Below, piece after piece: positions 1 through 8,982 of a DNA stretch of 64,000 bases; the first letter of the stretch is position 1; every line of letters starts with the position of its first letter. Under the pieces are notes generated by a model. That model searched no databases. It worked only from the letters and a program-made list of their open reading frames with translations, and had not been told where the DNA came from. Source of the stretch: Magnetospirillum sp. UT-4 (GTDB lineage: Bacteria > Pseudomonadota > Alphaproteobacteria > Rhodospirillales > Magnetospirillaceae). The stretch lies in contig NZ_CACVCG010000057.1 of NCBI RefSeq assembly GCF_902729435.1, positions 62,001 through 126,000 on the forward strand, given 5' to 3'. The position numbers and the translations under genes were made by a program.

Positions 1-451
1 TCTCCAGGCACTTCACCAGTTCGGTGAACACGATCTCGCCCTCGCCGACGACGATGCTGTCGAACAGGGGAAGCTCGGACGCCTCCTTGGGGTAGGCGAT
101 GGGATGGTGGCCGCCCAGGCACAGGTGAACGGCCGGGTTCACCTCGCGGCACATCCCGGCGACCTTCATCACATCGACCAGGCCGATGGTGAAGGAGGTG
201 ATGCCGACCACATCGGGGCGCACCTCCTCGATGTAACGGCGAAGTTCCGGATAGCGTGTGCGTTCGGCGACGCAGTCCTTGAAATAGAATTGATGGCCCT
301 GGGTGTTCTGTTCCAGATAGGTCAGAACGTAGAGCGCGCCAAGTGGCGGGAACGCTCCGAAGGAGTCCGCTTCAAGGAACTCCTCACCCTGCTCGTCGGG
401 ATTTTCAATAACCGTATTTTCGGCAGGGGGATTGATGATAAGAATGCGCAT
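1..451 (-). CDS. B12-binding radical SAM protein, N-terminal fragment (runs off window)
   Basis: Reading leftward from the ATG at 451 gives 150 residues without a stop to the window edge. The protein opens with a Rossmann-like strand (ILIINPP, 3-9), then FPPLGALYVLTYL (34-46), GGHHP (113-117) and GEGE (136-139). This is the usual pattern of the cobalamin-binding domain that precedes a radical SAM barrel. The DxHxxG cobalamin ligand motif is not visible, which is common in these proteins. The Cys motif lies outside the window, so the reaction is unknown. It resembles the N-terminus of the gene at 35830. It is divergent from the next gene across a 129-base gap. Confidence 0.82.
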   Translation of the reverse strand, partial: MRILIINPPAENTVIENPDEQGEEFLEADSFGAFPPLGALYVLTYLEQNTQGHQFYFKDCVAERTRYPELRRYIEEVRPDVVGITSFTIGLVDVMKVAGMCREVNPAVHLCLGGHHPIAYPKEASELPLFDSIVVGEGEIVFTELVKCLE

Positions 452-580
452 GTCTTGCTCTGGGCATCTACTCGTTGCAATGCACATTAACGCAACCGTG
501 TTCGGCTTGTCGAGAATCCCGGGAAGTGGCATTGTCCGGCTTTCTCCGGGGCAACGCCAACGCTCCGGTCGGGGCGGACC

Positions 581-1696
581 ATGAAGAAGATCATCCTCGT
601 CAATGTGGCGGTGCTGACCCTGCTATGGGGGCTGTCGGAGGCGGTGTCGTGGTATCTGCTGGAGAAGCGGGCCTCGCATCGCTTCACCGACGCCTTCCTG
701 CAACAGGTCTATGGCGACCGCTGGCCGGACTTGAAGACCGCGCTGCTCGAGGAGGGCCGGCCGGTGGCCTACCTGCCGTTCGCCGAATACATGGAGCGCC
801 CGGTGCGCGGCCGGCACCTGGTGGTCAATGCCGACGGACGCCGGTCCAATACCGCTGCCGAGGAGGCGCTGACCGCTGGCCCGTCCAGCATCTACGTGTT
901 CGGCGGCTCGACCACGTTCGGCTACGGCGTCCTCAACCACGAGACCATCCCCGCCCACCTGGAGCAGGTCCTGCGCGAGAACGGCCACGCCGGCTGGCGG
1001 GTGCACAATTTCGGCGCCGCCTCGTACTATTCGACGCCCGAGCGGGTGCGCTTCCTGCAGATGCTCAACGCCGGCCACATCCCCGGCGTGGCGGTGTTCA
1101 TCGACGGCCTCAACGACTTCCACTATGCCGAGGTGCCGGACCGGTCGGGCGCCTCCGACCAGATCGAGCACAATTTCAACCCCACCGCCGCCGACCACGC
1201 CCGCGAGATCGTGCGCGCCGCCGCCAAATACTCCTATACCATCGATCTGCTGGGCCAGCTGGCGCGCCGCTTCCTGCCGGCCTCGCCGGCACCCGCATCG
1301 GCGACGGTCGCGCCGGTCGAGGTGGACGAGGTCGGACCCGCCATCACCCGGCTGAGCAACAACCGGCGCATGCTGGCGGCGGTCGGGCGCGAATTCGGGA
1401 TCCGCATGCTGTTCGTGCAGCAGCCGGTTCCGACCTACCGCTACGACCCGGCCCGAGGCACGGTGCCGCTGGACTTCTTCAAGGCCGGCATCGGCAAGCA
1501 TACCCGCTCCGGGCAGGCCTACCAGCGCCTGGCCGCCACCCGCGCGGCGGGTGGCCTGGCCGATGTGCTGTGGCTGGCCGATCTGGCCATCGACGCGCCC
1601 ATGTACGTCGATACGGTCCACTATTCCTCGGCCTTCAACCGCCGCATCGCCGAGGAGATCTATGGCGCTCTCGACCTGCCTCAGCCCGGCCGGTAG
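581..1696 (+). CDS. SGNH/GDSL-like membrane-anchored protein
   Basis: 371 residues. An N-terminal hydrophobic segment (about 4-22) suggests a signal anchor, so the domain probably lies outside the cytoplasm. SGNH-type blocks follow: GGST (108-111) in place of GDS, NFG (143-145), DGLND (175-179) and a late DTVH (His near 347). Such proteins in glycan clusters are often O-acetyltransferase or esterase modules. The exact reaction here is inferred only from fold. It stands alone on this strand and overlaps the convergent membrane-protein gene by 16 bases. It is one of five SGNH-type genes in the window. Confidence 0.75.
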   Translation: MKKIILVNVAVLTLLWGLSEAVSWYLLEKRASHRFTDAFLQQVYGDRWPDLKTALLEEGRPVAYLPFAEYMERPVRGRHLVVNADGRRSNTAAEEALTAGPSSIYVFGGSTTFGYGVLNHETIPAHLEQVLRENGHAGWRVHNFGAASYYSTPERVRFLQMLNAGHIPGVAVFIDGLNDFHYAEVPDRSGASDQIEHNFNPTAADHAREIVRAAAKYSYTIDLLGQLARRFLPASPAPASATVAPVEVDEVGPAITRLSNNRRMLAAVGREFGIRMLFVQQPVPTYRYDPARGTVPLDFFKAGIGKHTRSGQAYQRLAATRAAGGLADVLWLADLAIDAPMYVDTVHYSSAFNRRIAEEIYGALDLPQPGR

Positions 1697-3783
1697 GGGG
1701 GGCGGTAGGCGCAGCTGACCCGCCCGGCCGAGGCCGGCAGCTCCATCGCCCAGAAGGCGCCGTGGCCGGGCAGGACGGGTATCTCCGCCCCGTCGGCGGC
1801 GCAGCGCCAGAACGGCGAATGGGCGTTGGAGGCGAACAGCAGGGCCGGGCCGTCCAGGGCGACGTCCAACTCGACCCGGTCGCCGCCGACCGCCACCGGG
1901 GTCACGGTTCCGGTGCCGGTGAATTGGCGCATCCCGGCTCCCGGCGGCAGGTCGCCGCGCGCCACGTAGATCTGCCGGCTCAGCGTCTCCAGCGGCTCGG
2001 TCGACAGCCGCGCATTGATCTCGTCGGCGGAAGCGACCGGCACCAGCGCCTGGGCGAGGAAGAACCGCGGCAGCGCCCGGGTGTTCTCGTAGACGTAAAG
2101 GTGGGTGCGCCCGCTGAGATTGGCCCGGGCGTTGATCGCCAGCTTCTCGCGCGCCGACAGGTCGCTCCATGGCCGCTTCGGGTCCGACAGCTCCAGCTGA
2201 CGGAACTCCGGGTCGGTCAGGCGGTCGCGCGACAGCACGTAGCGCATGTTCATCAGCGACAGCATGGCGAGGTTGTAGCGCTCGCCGAAGCGGCGCTCGG
2301 CCTGATCGTCGCGCTGCGCCCCGACCACGCCGAAATAGAAGGTGGCTCCGTCGCTGTGCATGGTCCGCAGCGAGGGGTCGGCCTCCATCTCGGCGGCCGA
2401 CATGGACAGCCAGAACTTGAAGAAGCGGTTGGGCACCATGACATGGTAGCCGCCCACCGAATCCAGCCCATAGGCCTGGACGTAGTCGTCGTACATGCGG
2501 AACGAGGCCACCCGCGCCGGCTCGCCGGAAGCATGGACCCGCTCGGCCAGGGCCGCGATCACCGGGCTGCCGAAGATGTGGCGCCAGCTGCCCTGGGTCA
2601 GCCACTGGTGAGTGGCATAGGCGCCGTTGCCCAGGGTGGTTGCCGCCAGCAGGGCCGCCGGCGCCCAGCGCGCCACCCGGCCCCACCGGCCCGCCATCCC
2701 ATCGACGATGGCTCCCGCCGCCAGCGCCGCCGGGAACAGGAAGAACTCGACCAGCTTGTTGGCGCTGAAGGTATTGGCCGCCGCCACCACCGTTCCCGCC
2801 GCCTTGGCCGCGAAGGGCAGCACCGCCTGCACCGCCAGCACCGCGGCGCCCAGGGCCAGCGAGCGCCGCAGCGCGCCGGTACGCGGGGCGAACCACACCA
2901 GGACGGCAATCATCACCACCAGGATCTTGTGGACCGTGATGTAGGGGTAAGGCAGCACCACCACCGCGTTGCCGGGGTGCAGGCAGGCGGCGATGGTGAA
3001 CTGCACCCCCTCGACCAGCGCCTGCCACAACGTCGTGTCGAACATCGGCTTATCGACCCGGTCCGACAGCGGGACGGTGTAGGCCAGGGCCAGCACGTCC
3101 TGCCAGCGCAGCAGGTGCATCAGCAGACACAGGACGAGGACGGGGATCCACCGCCGCCAGTCGGCGAGCCGCTCGGCCACGGCGAACCACAGCACGGCGA
3201 AGGCGGCGGGAAACACGAACAGGTAGTTGACCACGCACAGATGGGCGTACAGCCCCGTGACGACCATGGCCACCGCCCAGGCCAGGGGGCTGCGCGGCCG
3301 CTCGACCGGCATCCGCATCGCCACGATCAGCAGGGGGATCAGGTGGACGGCGCCCAGGTAAAGCCCGGCCAGGCTGACGGCGGCACCCACCGACACCGCC
3401 GCGAAGGTGGCGCCGGTGCGGCCCAGGCCCAGCGGATGACGGGCCAGCAGGTAGGTGCCGGCCACCGCGGCGGCGTTCTGCAGCAGGTGCAGCGCCACAT
3501 AGGCGACCCAGCCCGGCACGTGGGCGAACAGCAGGCGGGCCAGCCAGGGCGCCTTGCCCATGGCCAGCACGTCGTTGCCGGCCGAGGCGTAGGAGGCCCA
3601 GAAGCTGGTGGCGTTGGCCTCCCAGCGGTGGGCCAGCAACTGCGCCACCGCGCCGGCCGCCTCGTTGCGGCTGAGCACGAACGAGCTTTCGCCCAGGATG
3701 AGGAAGAAGGCGGCGGACCACAGACAGAGCGCGGCGACGACGACGATCTCGCGCCGCGAAAGCGCCGCCGCCCGGGTCATCAT
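1681..3783 (-). CDS. Large multi-pass membrane protein, GT-C/YfhO-like
   Basis: About 700 residues. The N-terminal 400 hold many hydrophobic helices with short loops. The C-terminal 300 are soluble and include a YENTRALPRFF stretch, a pattern I associate with YfhO-type and GT-C glycosyltransferase-like proteins. A lipid-linked sugar transferase role is plausible but unproven. I start it at the ATG at 3783, which overlaps the upstream stop codon as ATGA; a second ATG follows at 3780. A much longer frame continues upstream, but it only shadows the cytidylyltransferase gene. It is the last gene of the leftward operon that begins at 5533. Confidence 0.7.
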   Translation of the reverse strand: MMTRAAALSRREIVVVAALCLWSAAFFLILGESSFVLSRNEAAGAVAQLLAHRWEANATSFWASYASAGNDVLAMGKAPWLARLLFAHVPGWVAYVALHLLQNAAAVAGTYLLARHPLGLGRTGATFAAVSVGAAVSLAGLYLGAVHLIPLLIVAMRMPVERPRSPLAWAVAMVVTGLYAHLCVVNYLFVFPAAFAVLWFAVAERLADWRRWIPVLVLCLLMHLLRWQDVLALAYTVPLSDRVDKPMFDTTLWQALVEGVQFTIAACLHPGNAVVVLPYPYITVHKILVVMIAVLVWFAPRTGALRRSLALGAAVLAVQAVLPFAAKAAGTVVAAANTFSANKLVEFFLFPAALAAGAIVDGMAGRWGRVARWAPAALLAATTLGNGAYATHQWLTQGSWRHIFGSPVIAALAERVHASGEPARVASFRMYDDYVQAYGLDSVGGYHVMVPNRFFKFWLSMSAAEMEADPSLRTMHSDGATFYFGVVGAQRDDQAERRFGERYNLAMLSLMNMRYVLSRDRLTDPEFRQLELSDPKRPWSDLSAREKLAINARANLSGRTHLYVYENTRALPRFFLAQALVPVASADEINARLSTEPLETLSRQIYVARGDLPPGAGMRQFTGTGTVTPVAVGGDRVELDVALDGPALLFASNAHSPFWRCAADGAEIPVLPGHGAFWAMELPASAGRVSCAYRPPYRPG

Positions 3784-4475
3784 CGCCGCCGCTGGAACAG
3801 GAATTCGACGAAGGCGAAGTCCAGTTCGCTGTCGATGTCCCAGCCGCGCTCGGCCGGCATCTCGTGGATCAGGGTGTCGGGGGTCAGGCCCATCTCGTGA
3901 TCCATCAAAGCGTGACGCCACCAGACATAGACGGCGCCGTTCAGCTCCCACACCCGGGGCGCGGCCTGGCGGGCCTTGATGGCCGTCCCGGTGGGCTTCG
4001 ACAGGGCCGCCCGGCCCCGCCCGTCCACCTCGACCAGGTTGAAATAGGGCGACTTGCGCGCCTCGTTGGCCGACAGCACGGTCAGCGGCCGTTCGCGCTC
4101 CAGCAGCGCCACGGCGCCGGCGATGTCGTCCGGCGCGCGCAGGGGCGTGGTGACGTCCAGATCGACCACGATGTCGAAGGGCCCGCCGGTGGCGGCCTCC
4201 ACCTCCAGCATGCAATGGCGGATCGCCGGGATCTTTCCGGCGGTGTCGGTGGCGAACTCGGCCGGGCGCCGGATCAGGTGGCCGGCGCCGGCCTGGCGGC
4301 CGATCTCCAGATAGGCCTCGGAATCGCTGGAGACCGCCACCGCGTCGAACAGCCCCGAGGCCAGCGCGCAGCCGACCGCGTGGGCCAGAAGCGGCTTGCC
4401 GCCCACCACGCGGATGTTCTTGTCGGGCGCCCCCTTCGAACCGGCGCGGGCGCACACCGTGGCAAGCCGCCTCAT
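3780..4475 (-). CDS. legF: CMP-legionaminate/acylneuraminate cytidylyltransferase family
   Basis: 231 residues. The N-terminal ARAGSKG (9-15) followed by KNI is the nucleotide-binding start typical of NeuA, LegF and PseF. Later the protein has DLDVTTPLR and an SxxNEARKSPYFN segment typical of the family. Members couple CTP to a nonulosonic acid, giving the CMP-sugar donor. The adjacent PtmE homologue and the NeuB, NeuC, LegB and LegC homologues in the window favour legionaminic acid or a relative over neuraminic acid. It overlaps PtmE by 4 bases (ATGA), so the two are probably translationally coupled. It is one of three cytidylyltransferase-type genes in this window. Confidence 0.85.
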   Translation of the reverse strand: MRRLATVCARAGSKGAPDKNIRVVGGKPLLAHAVGCALASGLFDAVAVSSDSEAYLEIGRQAGAGHLIRRPAEFATDTAGKIPAIRHCMLEVEAATGGPFDIVVDLDVTTPLRAPDDIAGAVALLERERPLTVLSANEARKSPYFNLVEVDGRGRAALSKPTGTAIKARQAAPRVWELNGAVYVWWRHALMDHEMGLTPDTLIHEMPAERGWDIDSELDFAFVEFLFQRRR

Positions 4476-5533
4476 CGGTCCGGGAACTCCAGCTCGACGT
4501 CGCGGTTGGCCTGGTCGAAATCGTTCATGCGGCCGATGTCCAGCCAGTATTCCCGCAGCGGGAAGGCGGCGGTGGGCAGCCCGTCCCGGATCAGGCCATC
4601 GAACACGTCGGGCATATCGACGAAGCTGTCCCTGGGGATGCGGGCGATGACCTCGGGGTTCAGCACGTAGATGCCGGCATTGACGAAGAAGTGCTGGCGC
4701 GGCTTCTCGTCGATGCCGACGATGCGCTGGTTGTCGACCCGCACCACGCCGTAGGGGACCTGGAACTCGTAATCCCTGACCGCGATGGTCGCCGCCGCCC
4801 GGTGGTCGTGGTGGTAGTCGAGCAGGCTTTTCAGGTTGAGCTTGGTCAGCAGGTCGGCGTTCATCACCATCACCGGCGCCTCGGGCGGCTCGGGGATCAG
4901 CGACAACGCGCCGGCGGTGCCCATGCGCTTGGTCTCGTCCAGGTAGCGGATGTCGGCGTCCCAGCGGGCGCCGTCGCCCAGCGCCTCCTTGATCTTTTCG
5001 CCCAGATAGTTGACCGAGACGTAGAAGCGGCGGAAGCCCTGGCGCACCAGCTCCTCCAGCGCGATCTCCAGCAGCGGCCGGTTGCCGACCTTCAACAGCG
5101 GCTTGGGGGTGTCCTCGGTCAGCGGGCGCAGGCGCATGCCCAGCCCGCCGGCCATCAGCACCACCCAGTTGTCGAGTCCGCGTTGGTCCACCTGCATCAT
5201 CTCATCGACCACGGCCAGGCCGACGACGCGCCCGTCGGCGGCGACGATGGGCAGCTGATGCACCCGGCGGGCCTTCATGCGGGCCAGCAGGGCGGCGCGG
5301 TCCTCGTCGGGGCGGGCGGTGATGGGGGTGCGGTTCATGATCCGCTCGACCGGCAGATCGAGGGGATGGGAGCGCAGGATGGCGCGGCGGATGTCGCCGT
5401 CGGTGACGGTTCCCTGCAGGCGGCCCTGGTCGTCCACCACCAGACAGATCTGCTTCGACGATTCGTCGATGATGCGAATGGCCTCGGCGATGGGCGCCGA
5501 CGACGAAAGAAGGGTGCTCTGCCAATGGGTCAT
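4472..5533 (-). CDS. ptmE: PtmE/LegX-like CBS-domain nucleotidyltransferase
   Basis: 353 residues. Two CBS motifs fill about 1-115. A sugar-nucleotide transferase follows, with signature AGGLGMRLRPLTEDTPKP (128-145). This order is that of Campylobacter PtmE, which makes GDP-GlcNAc as the entry to CMP-legionaminic acid; that function is known for the family and inferred here. It is the first gene of a leftward operon with LegF and the GT-C-like protein. No RBS stronger than average is visible. A 100-base divergent gap separates it from the gene at 5634. Confidence 0.87.
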   Translation of the reverse strand: MTHWQSTLLSSSAPIAEAIRIIDESSKQICLVVDDQGRLQGTVTDGDIRRAILRSHPLDLPVERIMNRTPITARPDEDRAALLARMKARRVHQLPIVAADGRVVGLAVVDEMMQVDQRGLDNWVVLMAGGLGMRLRPLTEDTPKPLLKVGNRPLLEIALEELVRQGFRRFYVSVNYLGEKIKEALGDGARWDADIRYLDETKRMGTAGALSLIPEPPEAPVMVMNADLLTKLNLKSLLDYHHDHRAAATIAVRDYEFQVPYGVVRVDNQRIVGIDEKPRQHFFVNAGIYVLNPEVIARIPRDSFVDMPDVFDGLIRDGLPTAAFPLREYWLDIGRMNDFDQANRDVELEFPDR

Positions 5534-5633
5534 GGCCGGACGTTAGCGCCTCGCCCGGGGGGGCGTCCAGAGCAAATGGCCGTTCGCGCTGGCTTCGGCG
5601 GCGGCGATGCACTAGCATCCGCCGCCGCTGGCA

Positions 5634-6848
5634 ATGGAAACCGAAGCTGGGAAGATGAAGGTTCGGCGGATCGTCTACGTGGTGCAGAGCCCGCTCACCG
5701 GACGCGACCGCGACCGTTTCCATATCGACGGATTCCTGGCGGCCGGCTTTGCCATCGACGTGATCGATTGCGGCCAGCTGATGTTTCCCCACATCCCGTT
5801 CGAACGCGACCATTACCGGGACTGGACCGATCTCGCCATCGTCGTGCCGCGGCGCTGGCAGGAGGTCCGAGCCCTGGCCGCGCGCCTCGACGAGGCGGCG
5901 CTGATCGTCTTTCTCGCCCAGTCCTTCGGCGCCTGGAGCGCCAACCTGCCGGCGCTGCGCGCGGTGTCGCGGGCCAAGGCGCCGTTCCTCATCATGCAGG
6001 GCAACATCGTTCCCATGCTGTCCATGGCCCCCACGGCGGCCGAGCGGTGGAAGGCGCGGCTCACCCATCCGTTCCACATGCGTCCGCTGGAAAGCCTGAT
6101 CCGGCGCCTTCCGCTCGGTCTGCTCGGCATCCGGCCGGCCGATTTCGTGGTCTATGACGGGCGCTGCAGCATCCGCCCCAATCCGCTGGTCGGACCCCGC
6201 ACCCGCCGCATCCTCGCCCACAGCTACGACGTGGAAACCTGGCGCCGCCGCATCGCCCAGGGACGGCCGGACCGGAGCGACATCGCCGTCTTCCTGGACC
6301 AGAACATCCCCTACCACCGCGACATGAAGGACACCGGCGACTGCGTCGCCCTGGCCGGGGCCTACCACGCGGCCATGCGCGGCCTGTTCGACCGCATCGA
6401 GGCGGAGCTGGGGCTGGAGGTGGTGATCGCCGCCCATCCCCGCGCCGAATACGGCGACAGCCAGCCCTTCGGCCGACGCCGCATGGTGGTGGGCGACACC
6501 CCGGGCCTGGTGGCGGCCAGCCGGCTGGTCATCGGGCACTGGAGCACCGCCGCCAGCTTCGCCGTGCTGGCCGGGGTGCCGCTGCTGTTCTGCGTCTTCA
6601 GCCCGCTGCTGGCCTTCCATCCGCAGATCCGCAACATGACCTTCGGGCTGGCCGGCAGCATCGGCAAGGCGGTCGAGCTGGTGGACGATCCGGCGGCGGT
6701 GGATCTCGCCCGCGCCCTCGAAGTCGATCCCGAGGCCTATGGCCGCTATCGCGAGAACTACCTGAAGACCGGGGACAGTCGTGACGCCCCGCTGTGGGAG
6801 ATCGTGCTGGACGAGGTGGGGCTGGGCCGCGCGGACGCCGGTTCTTGA
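5634..6848 (+). CDS. Uncharacterised GT-B-like glycan biosynthesis protein
   Basis: 404 residues from 5634. An ATG at 5655 (MKVRRIVYVVQSPL) is an equally good start because the protein core begins there. No family is certain. The C-terminal half has AAHPR, then a VVGDTPGLVAASRLVIGHWS segment, then LAGVPLL. That layout resembles the nucleotide-side domain of GT-B or CDP-glycerol-transferase-like enzymes in capsule loci. It lies next to the CMP-sugar genes, so a nonulosonate transferase is one possibility. No signal peptide or membrane helix is evident. It is followed by the radical SAM gene 106 bases downstream. Confidence 0.6.
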   Translation: METEAGKMKVRRIVYVVQSPLTGRDRDRFHIDGFLAAGFAIDVIDCGQLMFPHIPFERDHYRDWTDLAIVVPRRWQEVRALAARLDEAALIVFLAQSFGAWSANLPALRAVSRAKAPFLIMQGNIVPMLSMAPTAAERWKARLTHPFHMRPLESLIRRLPLGLLGIRPADFVVYDGRCSIRPNPLVGPRTRRILAHSYDVETWRRRIAQGRPDRSDIAVFLDQNIPYHRDMKDTGDCVALAGAYHAAMRGLFDRIEAELGLEVVIAAHPRAEYGDSQPFGRRRMVVGDTPGLVAASRLVIGHWSTAASFAVLAGVPLLFCVFSPLLAFHPQIRNMTFGLAGSIGKAVELVDDPAAVDLARALEVDPEAYGRYRENYLKTGDSRDAPLWEIVLDEVGLGRADAGS

Positions 6849-6873
6849 CTTCCCGGGGGCCGCTCCATAAGTG
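6846..6873 (+). promoter_or_regulatory. Weak promoter candidate upstream of radical SAM gene
   Basis: TTGACT begins at 6845, at the end of the preceding gene, and matches a sigma-70 -35 box in five of six positions. The best -10 is poor: CATAAG at a 15-base spacing or TAAGTG at a 17-base spacing. Readthrough from the preceding gene is an alternative. Confidence 0.25.
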
Positions 6874-6954
6874 TCCCGCTGCAACGCTGGCAACGCGCCT
6901 CCGGTTTCCGATAGGATCGCCGAGTCCGGCGACGTTCACTGGTTAGGGTCGAAA

Positions 6955-8982
6955 ATGAAGCCCAAAGTATTCCTGGCGGACCTGATCCATAACCAGCGCA
7001 TCTACAATTACTGCGTCCCGCTCAATGTCGGCTGCGTCGCCGCCAAGGTGGCCAGCGTCGTCGGCACCGAGGCCGACATCCGGGTCTTCAAGTTCCCCGA
7101 TCTCCTGCTCGAGGCGCTGGAGGAGAAGCCGGACATCCTGGCGCTGTCCAACTACGACTGGAACATCAACCTGAACCGGGTGGTGATCGCCAAGGCGCGG
7201 GCGCTCAATCCCGACGTGTTCGTGGTGATGGGCGGTCCCAACGTCCGCCGCGGCGAGGCCGGCTGCGCCGAGTTCCTGCGCACCCGCCGCGACATCGACG
7301 CCTATGTGATGAACGAGGGCGAGGAAGCCTTCACCAACATCGTCCTGCACCTTTTGTCCCATCCCGGCAGCCTGCGCCGCACCCTGATCGGCGAGCGGGT
7401 GAGCCTGCCCCAGGTCGGCTTCCTCGACGCCGACGGGGCCTTCGTCACCGGCGGCCATTGCCCGTCGGCGTCGGCGAACCCCATCACCCATCCGTCGCCG
7501 TGGCTGACCGGCTGGATGGACGGGTTCATGGACGTCACCTCGTTCCCGCTCTCGCCCATCGTCGAGACCACCCGGGGCTGCCCCTACAAGTGCACCTACT
7601 GCACCGCCTGGGGCACCGCCGCCACCGGCACCAAGTCCATCCGCCAGTACCCGCTGGAGACCGTGTTCGCCGAGCTGGACTACATCTTCAGCCGGTCGAA
7701 GAACCCCTTCTACCTGTTCCTCGGCGACGCCAATATCGGCATCCTGGAACGCGACCTGGAGATCGTGGCCGAGGTGCGCCGGCTGGCCGACACCTACCGC
7801 AACGTGGTCGGCGTCGGCCTCGATTCGTCCAAGAACATGGTCAAGCGCAACATCGAGATCTACCGCATCCTCGGCGATCTCTGCATTCCCACCTTCGCCC
7901 AGCAGACCTTCAACATCGACGTCTCGGAGCACATCGGCCGGCGCAACGTCAGCCTGGAGACGGTGCGGGATCTGGTGGCGACGGTGCATGGCGACGGCGA
8001 GCGCATCAGCACCGACCTGCTGGTGGGATTGCCCACCGAAAGCCGCCGGCGCCACGTCGACAGCATCAAGGTCGCCTTCGATTGCGGCTTCGACAAGCTG
8101 CAGATCTCGGACATCCGCCTGCTCAAGGGCACCGAGATGGAGGAGGACTACCAGCGCGAACGCTACGGCCTGAAGTCCAAGGTGCGCATCATTCCCAACG
8201 CCTTCGGCGTCTACGGCGGCGCGAAGGCCATCGACTACGAGCACTGCATCCGCGAGACGGCGGACATGTCCGAGGAGGATTTCCTCGAACTGCGCCTGTT
8301 CCACGCCCACATGTTCGTCTGCCTGAACCTCGAGATCGGCCGCCCGCTCCTGGATTTCTCGACCCGCCACGGCCTGCACGCCATCGACCTGCTGGAAAAG
8401 GTGTCGCGGTCCCCCGATGCCGATCGCTTTCCGCGCCTGGCCGCCTATTTCCGCGGCTTCATCGACCAGGCCCGCAGCGAATGGTTCGACGACGAGGACG
8501 GCGCCAACGCCCATTATTTCGACGAGACCCGCTTCGCCGGCCTGATGCGCGACGGCTTTCCCAAGCTGAATTACGACTATGCCTCGCGGCTCGCCATCGA
8601 CGCCGAGTTGAAGGCCGACCTGTTCGGCTGGATGTCGGCCATCGTCAAGCGCGAGCTGCCCGCCCTCGAACCGGCGCTGATCGACGAGGTCGCCGCCTTC
8701 AGCGCCGAGCGGGTGATGCTGTATCCCTTCACCGGCGAGTCCCGGCGCATGCGGCTGTCGGCGGCGGCGCGGGCCGAGCTTGGGCGCTACATCGACGGCG
8801 GCGGCGATGCCGCGGCGGAGGTCGAGCTGTCGGTGGACGACCACAACATCGAGCTGTTCCGCAAGAACCTGGAGCAGTTCGGCGCCAGCAACTCGGTGGC
8901 GCTGGCGGTGCAGCTGGTGCTGCAATATTCCAACAAGGCCCTGCTGCGCTCGGTCCGTCCCGCGCTGCCGACGGCGGCGTGA
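6955..8982 (+). CDS. B12-binding radical SAM protein
   Basis: 675 residues from the ATG at 6955. An in-frame extension upstream to 6871 lacks family features. The N-terminal cobalamin-type domain has GGPNVRRGEA and NEGEEAF. The radical SAM Cys motif is C209-x3-C213-x2-C216, followed by a barrel and a long C-terminal region. Relatives carry out methylations or carbon-skeleton chemistry on unreactive carbons; this substrate is unknown. The DxHxxG cobalamin ligand motif is not seen. It overlaps the next gene as GTGA and heads a four-gene rightward operon with a deacetylase, a second radical SAM protein and an SDR. Confidence 0.85.
   Translation: MKPKVFLADLIHNQRIYNYCVPLNVGCVAAKVASVVGTEADIRVFKFPDLLLEALEEKPDILALSNYDWNINLNRVVIAKARALNPDVFVVMGGPNVRRGEAGCAEFLRTRRDIDAYVMNEGEEAFTNIVLHLLSHPGSLRRTLIGERVSLPQVGFLDADGAFVTGGHCPSASANPITHPSPWLTGWMDGFMDVTSFPLSPIVETTRGCPYKCTYCTAWGTAATGTKSIRQYPLETVFAELDYIFSRSKNPFYLFLGDANIGILERDLEIVAEVRRLADTYRNVVGVGLDSSKNMVKRNIEIYRILGDLCIPTFAQQTFNIDVSEHIGRRNVSLETVRDLVATVHGDGERISTDLLVGLPTESRRRHVDSIKVAFDCGFDKLQISDIRLLKGTEMEEDYQRERYGLKSKVRIIPNAFGVYGGAKAIDYEHCIRETADMSEEDFLELRLFHAHMFVCLNLEIGRPLLDFSTRHGLHAIDLLEKVSRSPDADRFPRLAAYFRGFIDQARSEWFDDEDGANAHYFDETRFAGLMRDGFPKLNYDYASRLAIDAELKADLFGWMSAIVKRELPALEPALIDEVAAFSAERVMLYPFTGESRRMRLSAAARAELGRYIDGGGDAAAEVELSVDDHNIELFRKNLEQFGASNSVALAVQLVLQYSNKALLRSVRPALPTAA

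Noticed and set aside
475-3900. Open frame of 1141 codons on the plus strand
   Set aside because: It is a GC-rich shadow across one plus-strand and one minus-strand gene, has low-complexity Arg/Gly/His composition and no motif.
1681-4455. 924-codon frame suggesting a fused cytidylyltransferase and membrane protein
   Set aside because: The first 224 codons are the wrong frame of the cytidylyltransferase gene; the real start is the ATGA overlap at 3783.
4691-6157. 488-codon plus-strand frame
   Set aside because: It lies antisense to PtmE and then out of frame over the next gene; its composition is typical of antisense shadows (Val, His, Gln and Asp rich).
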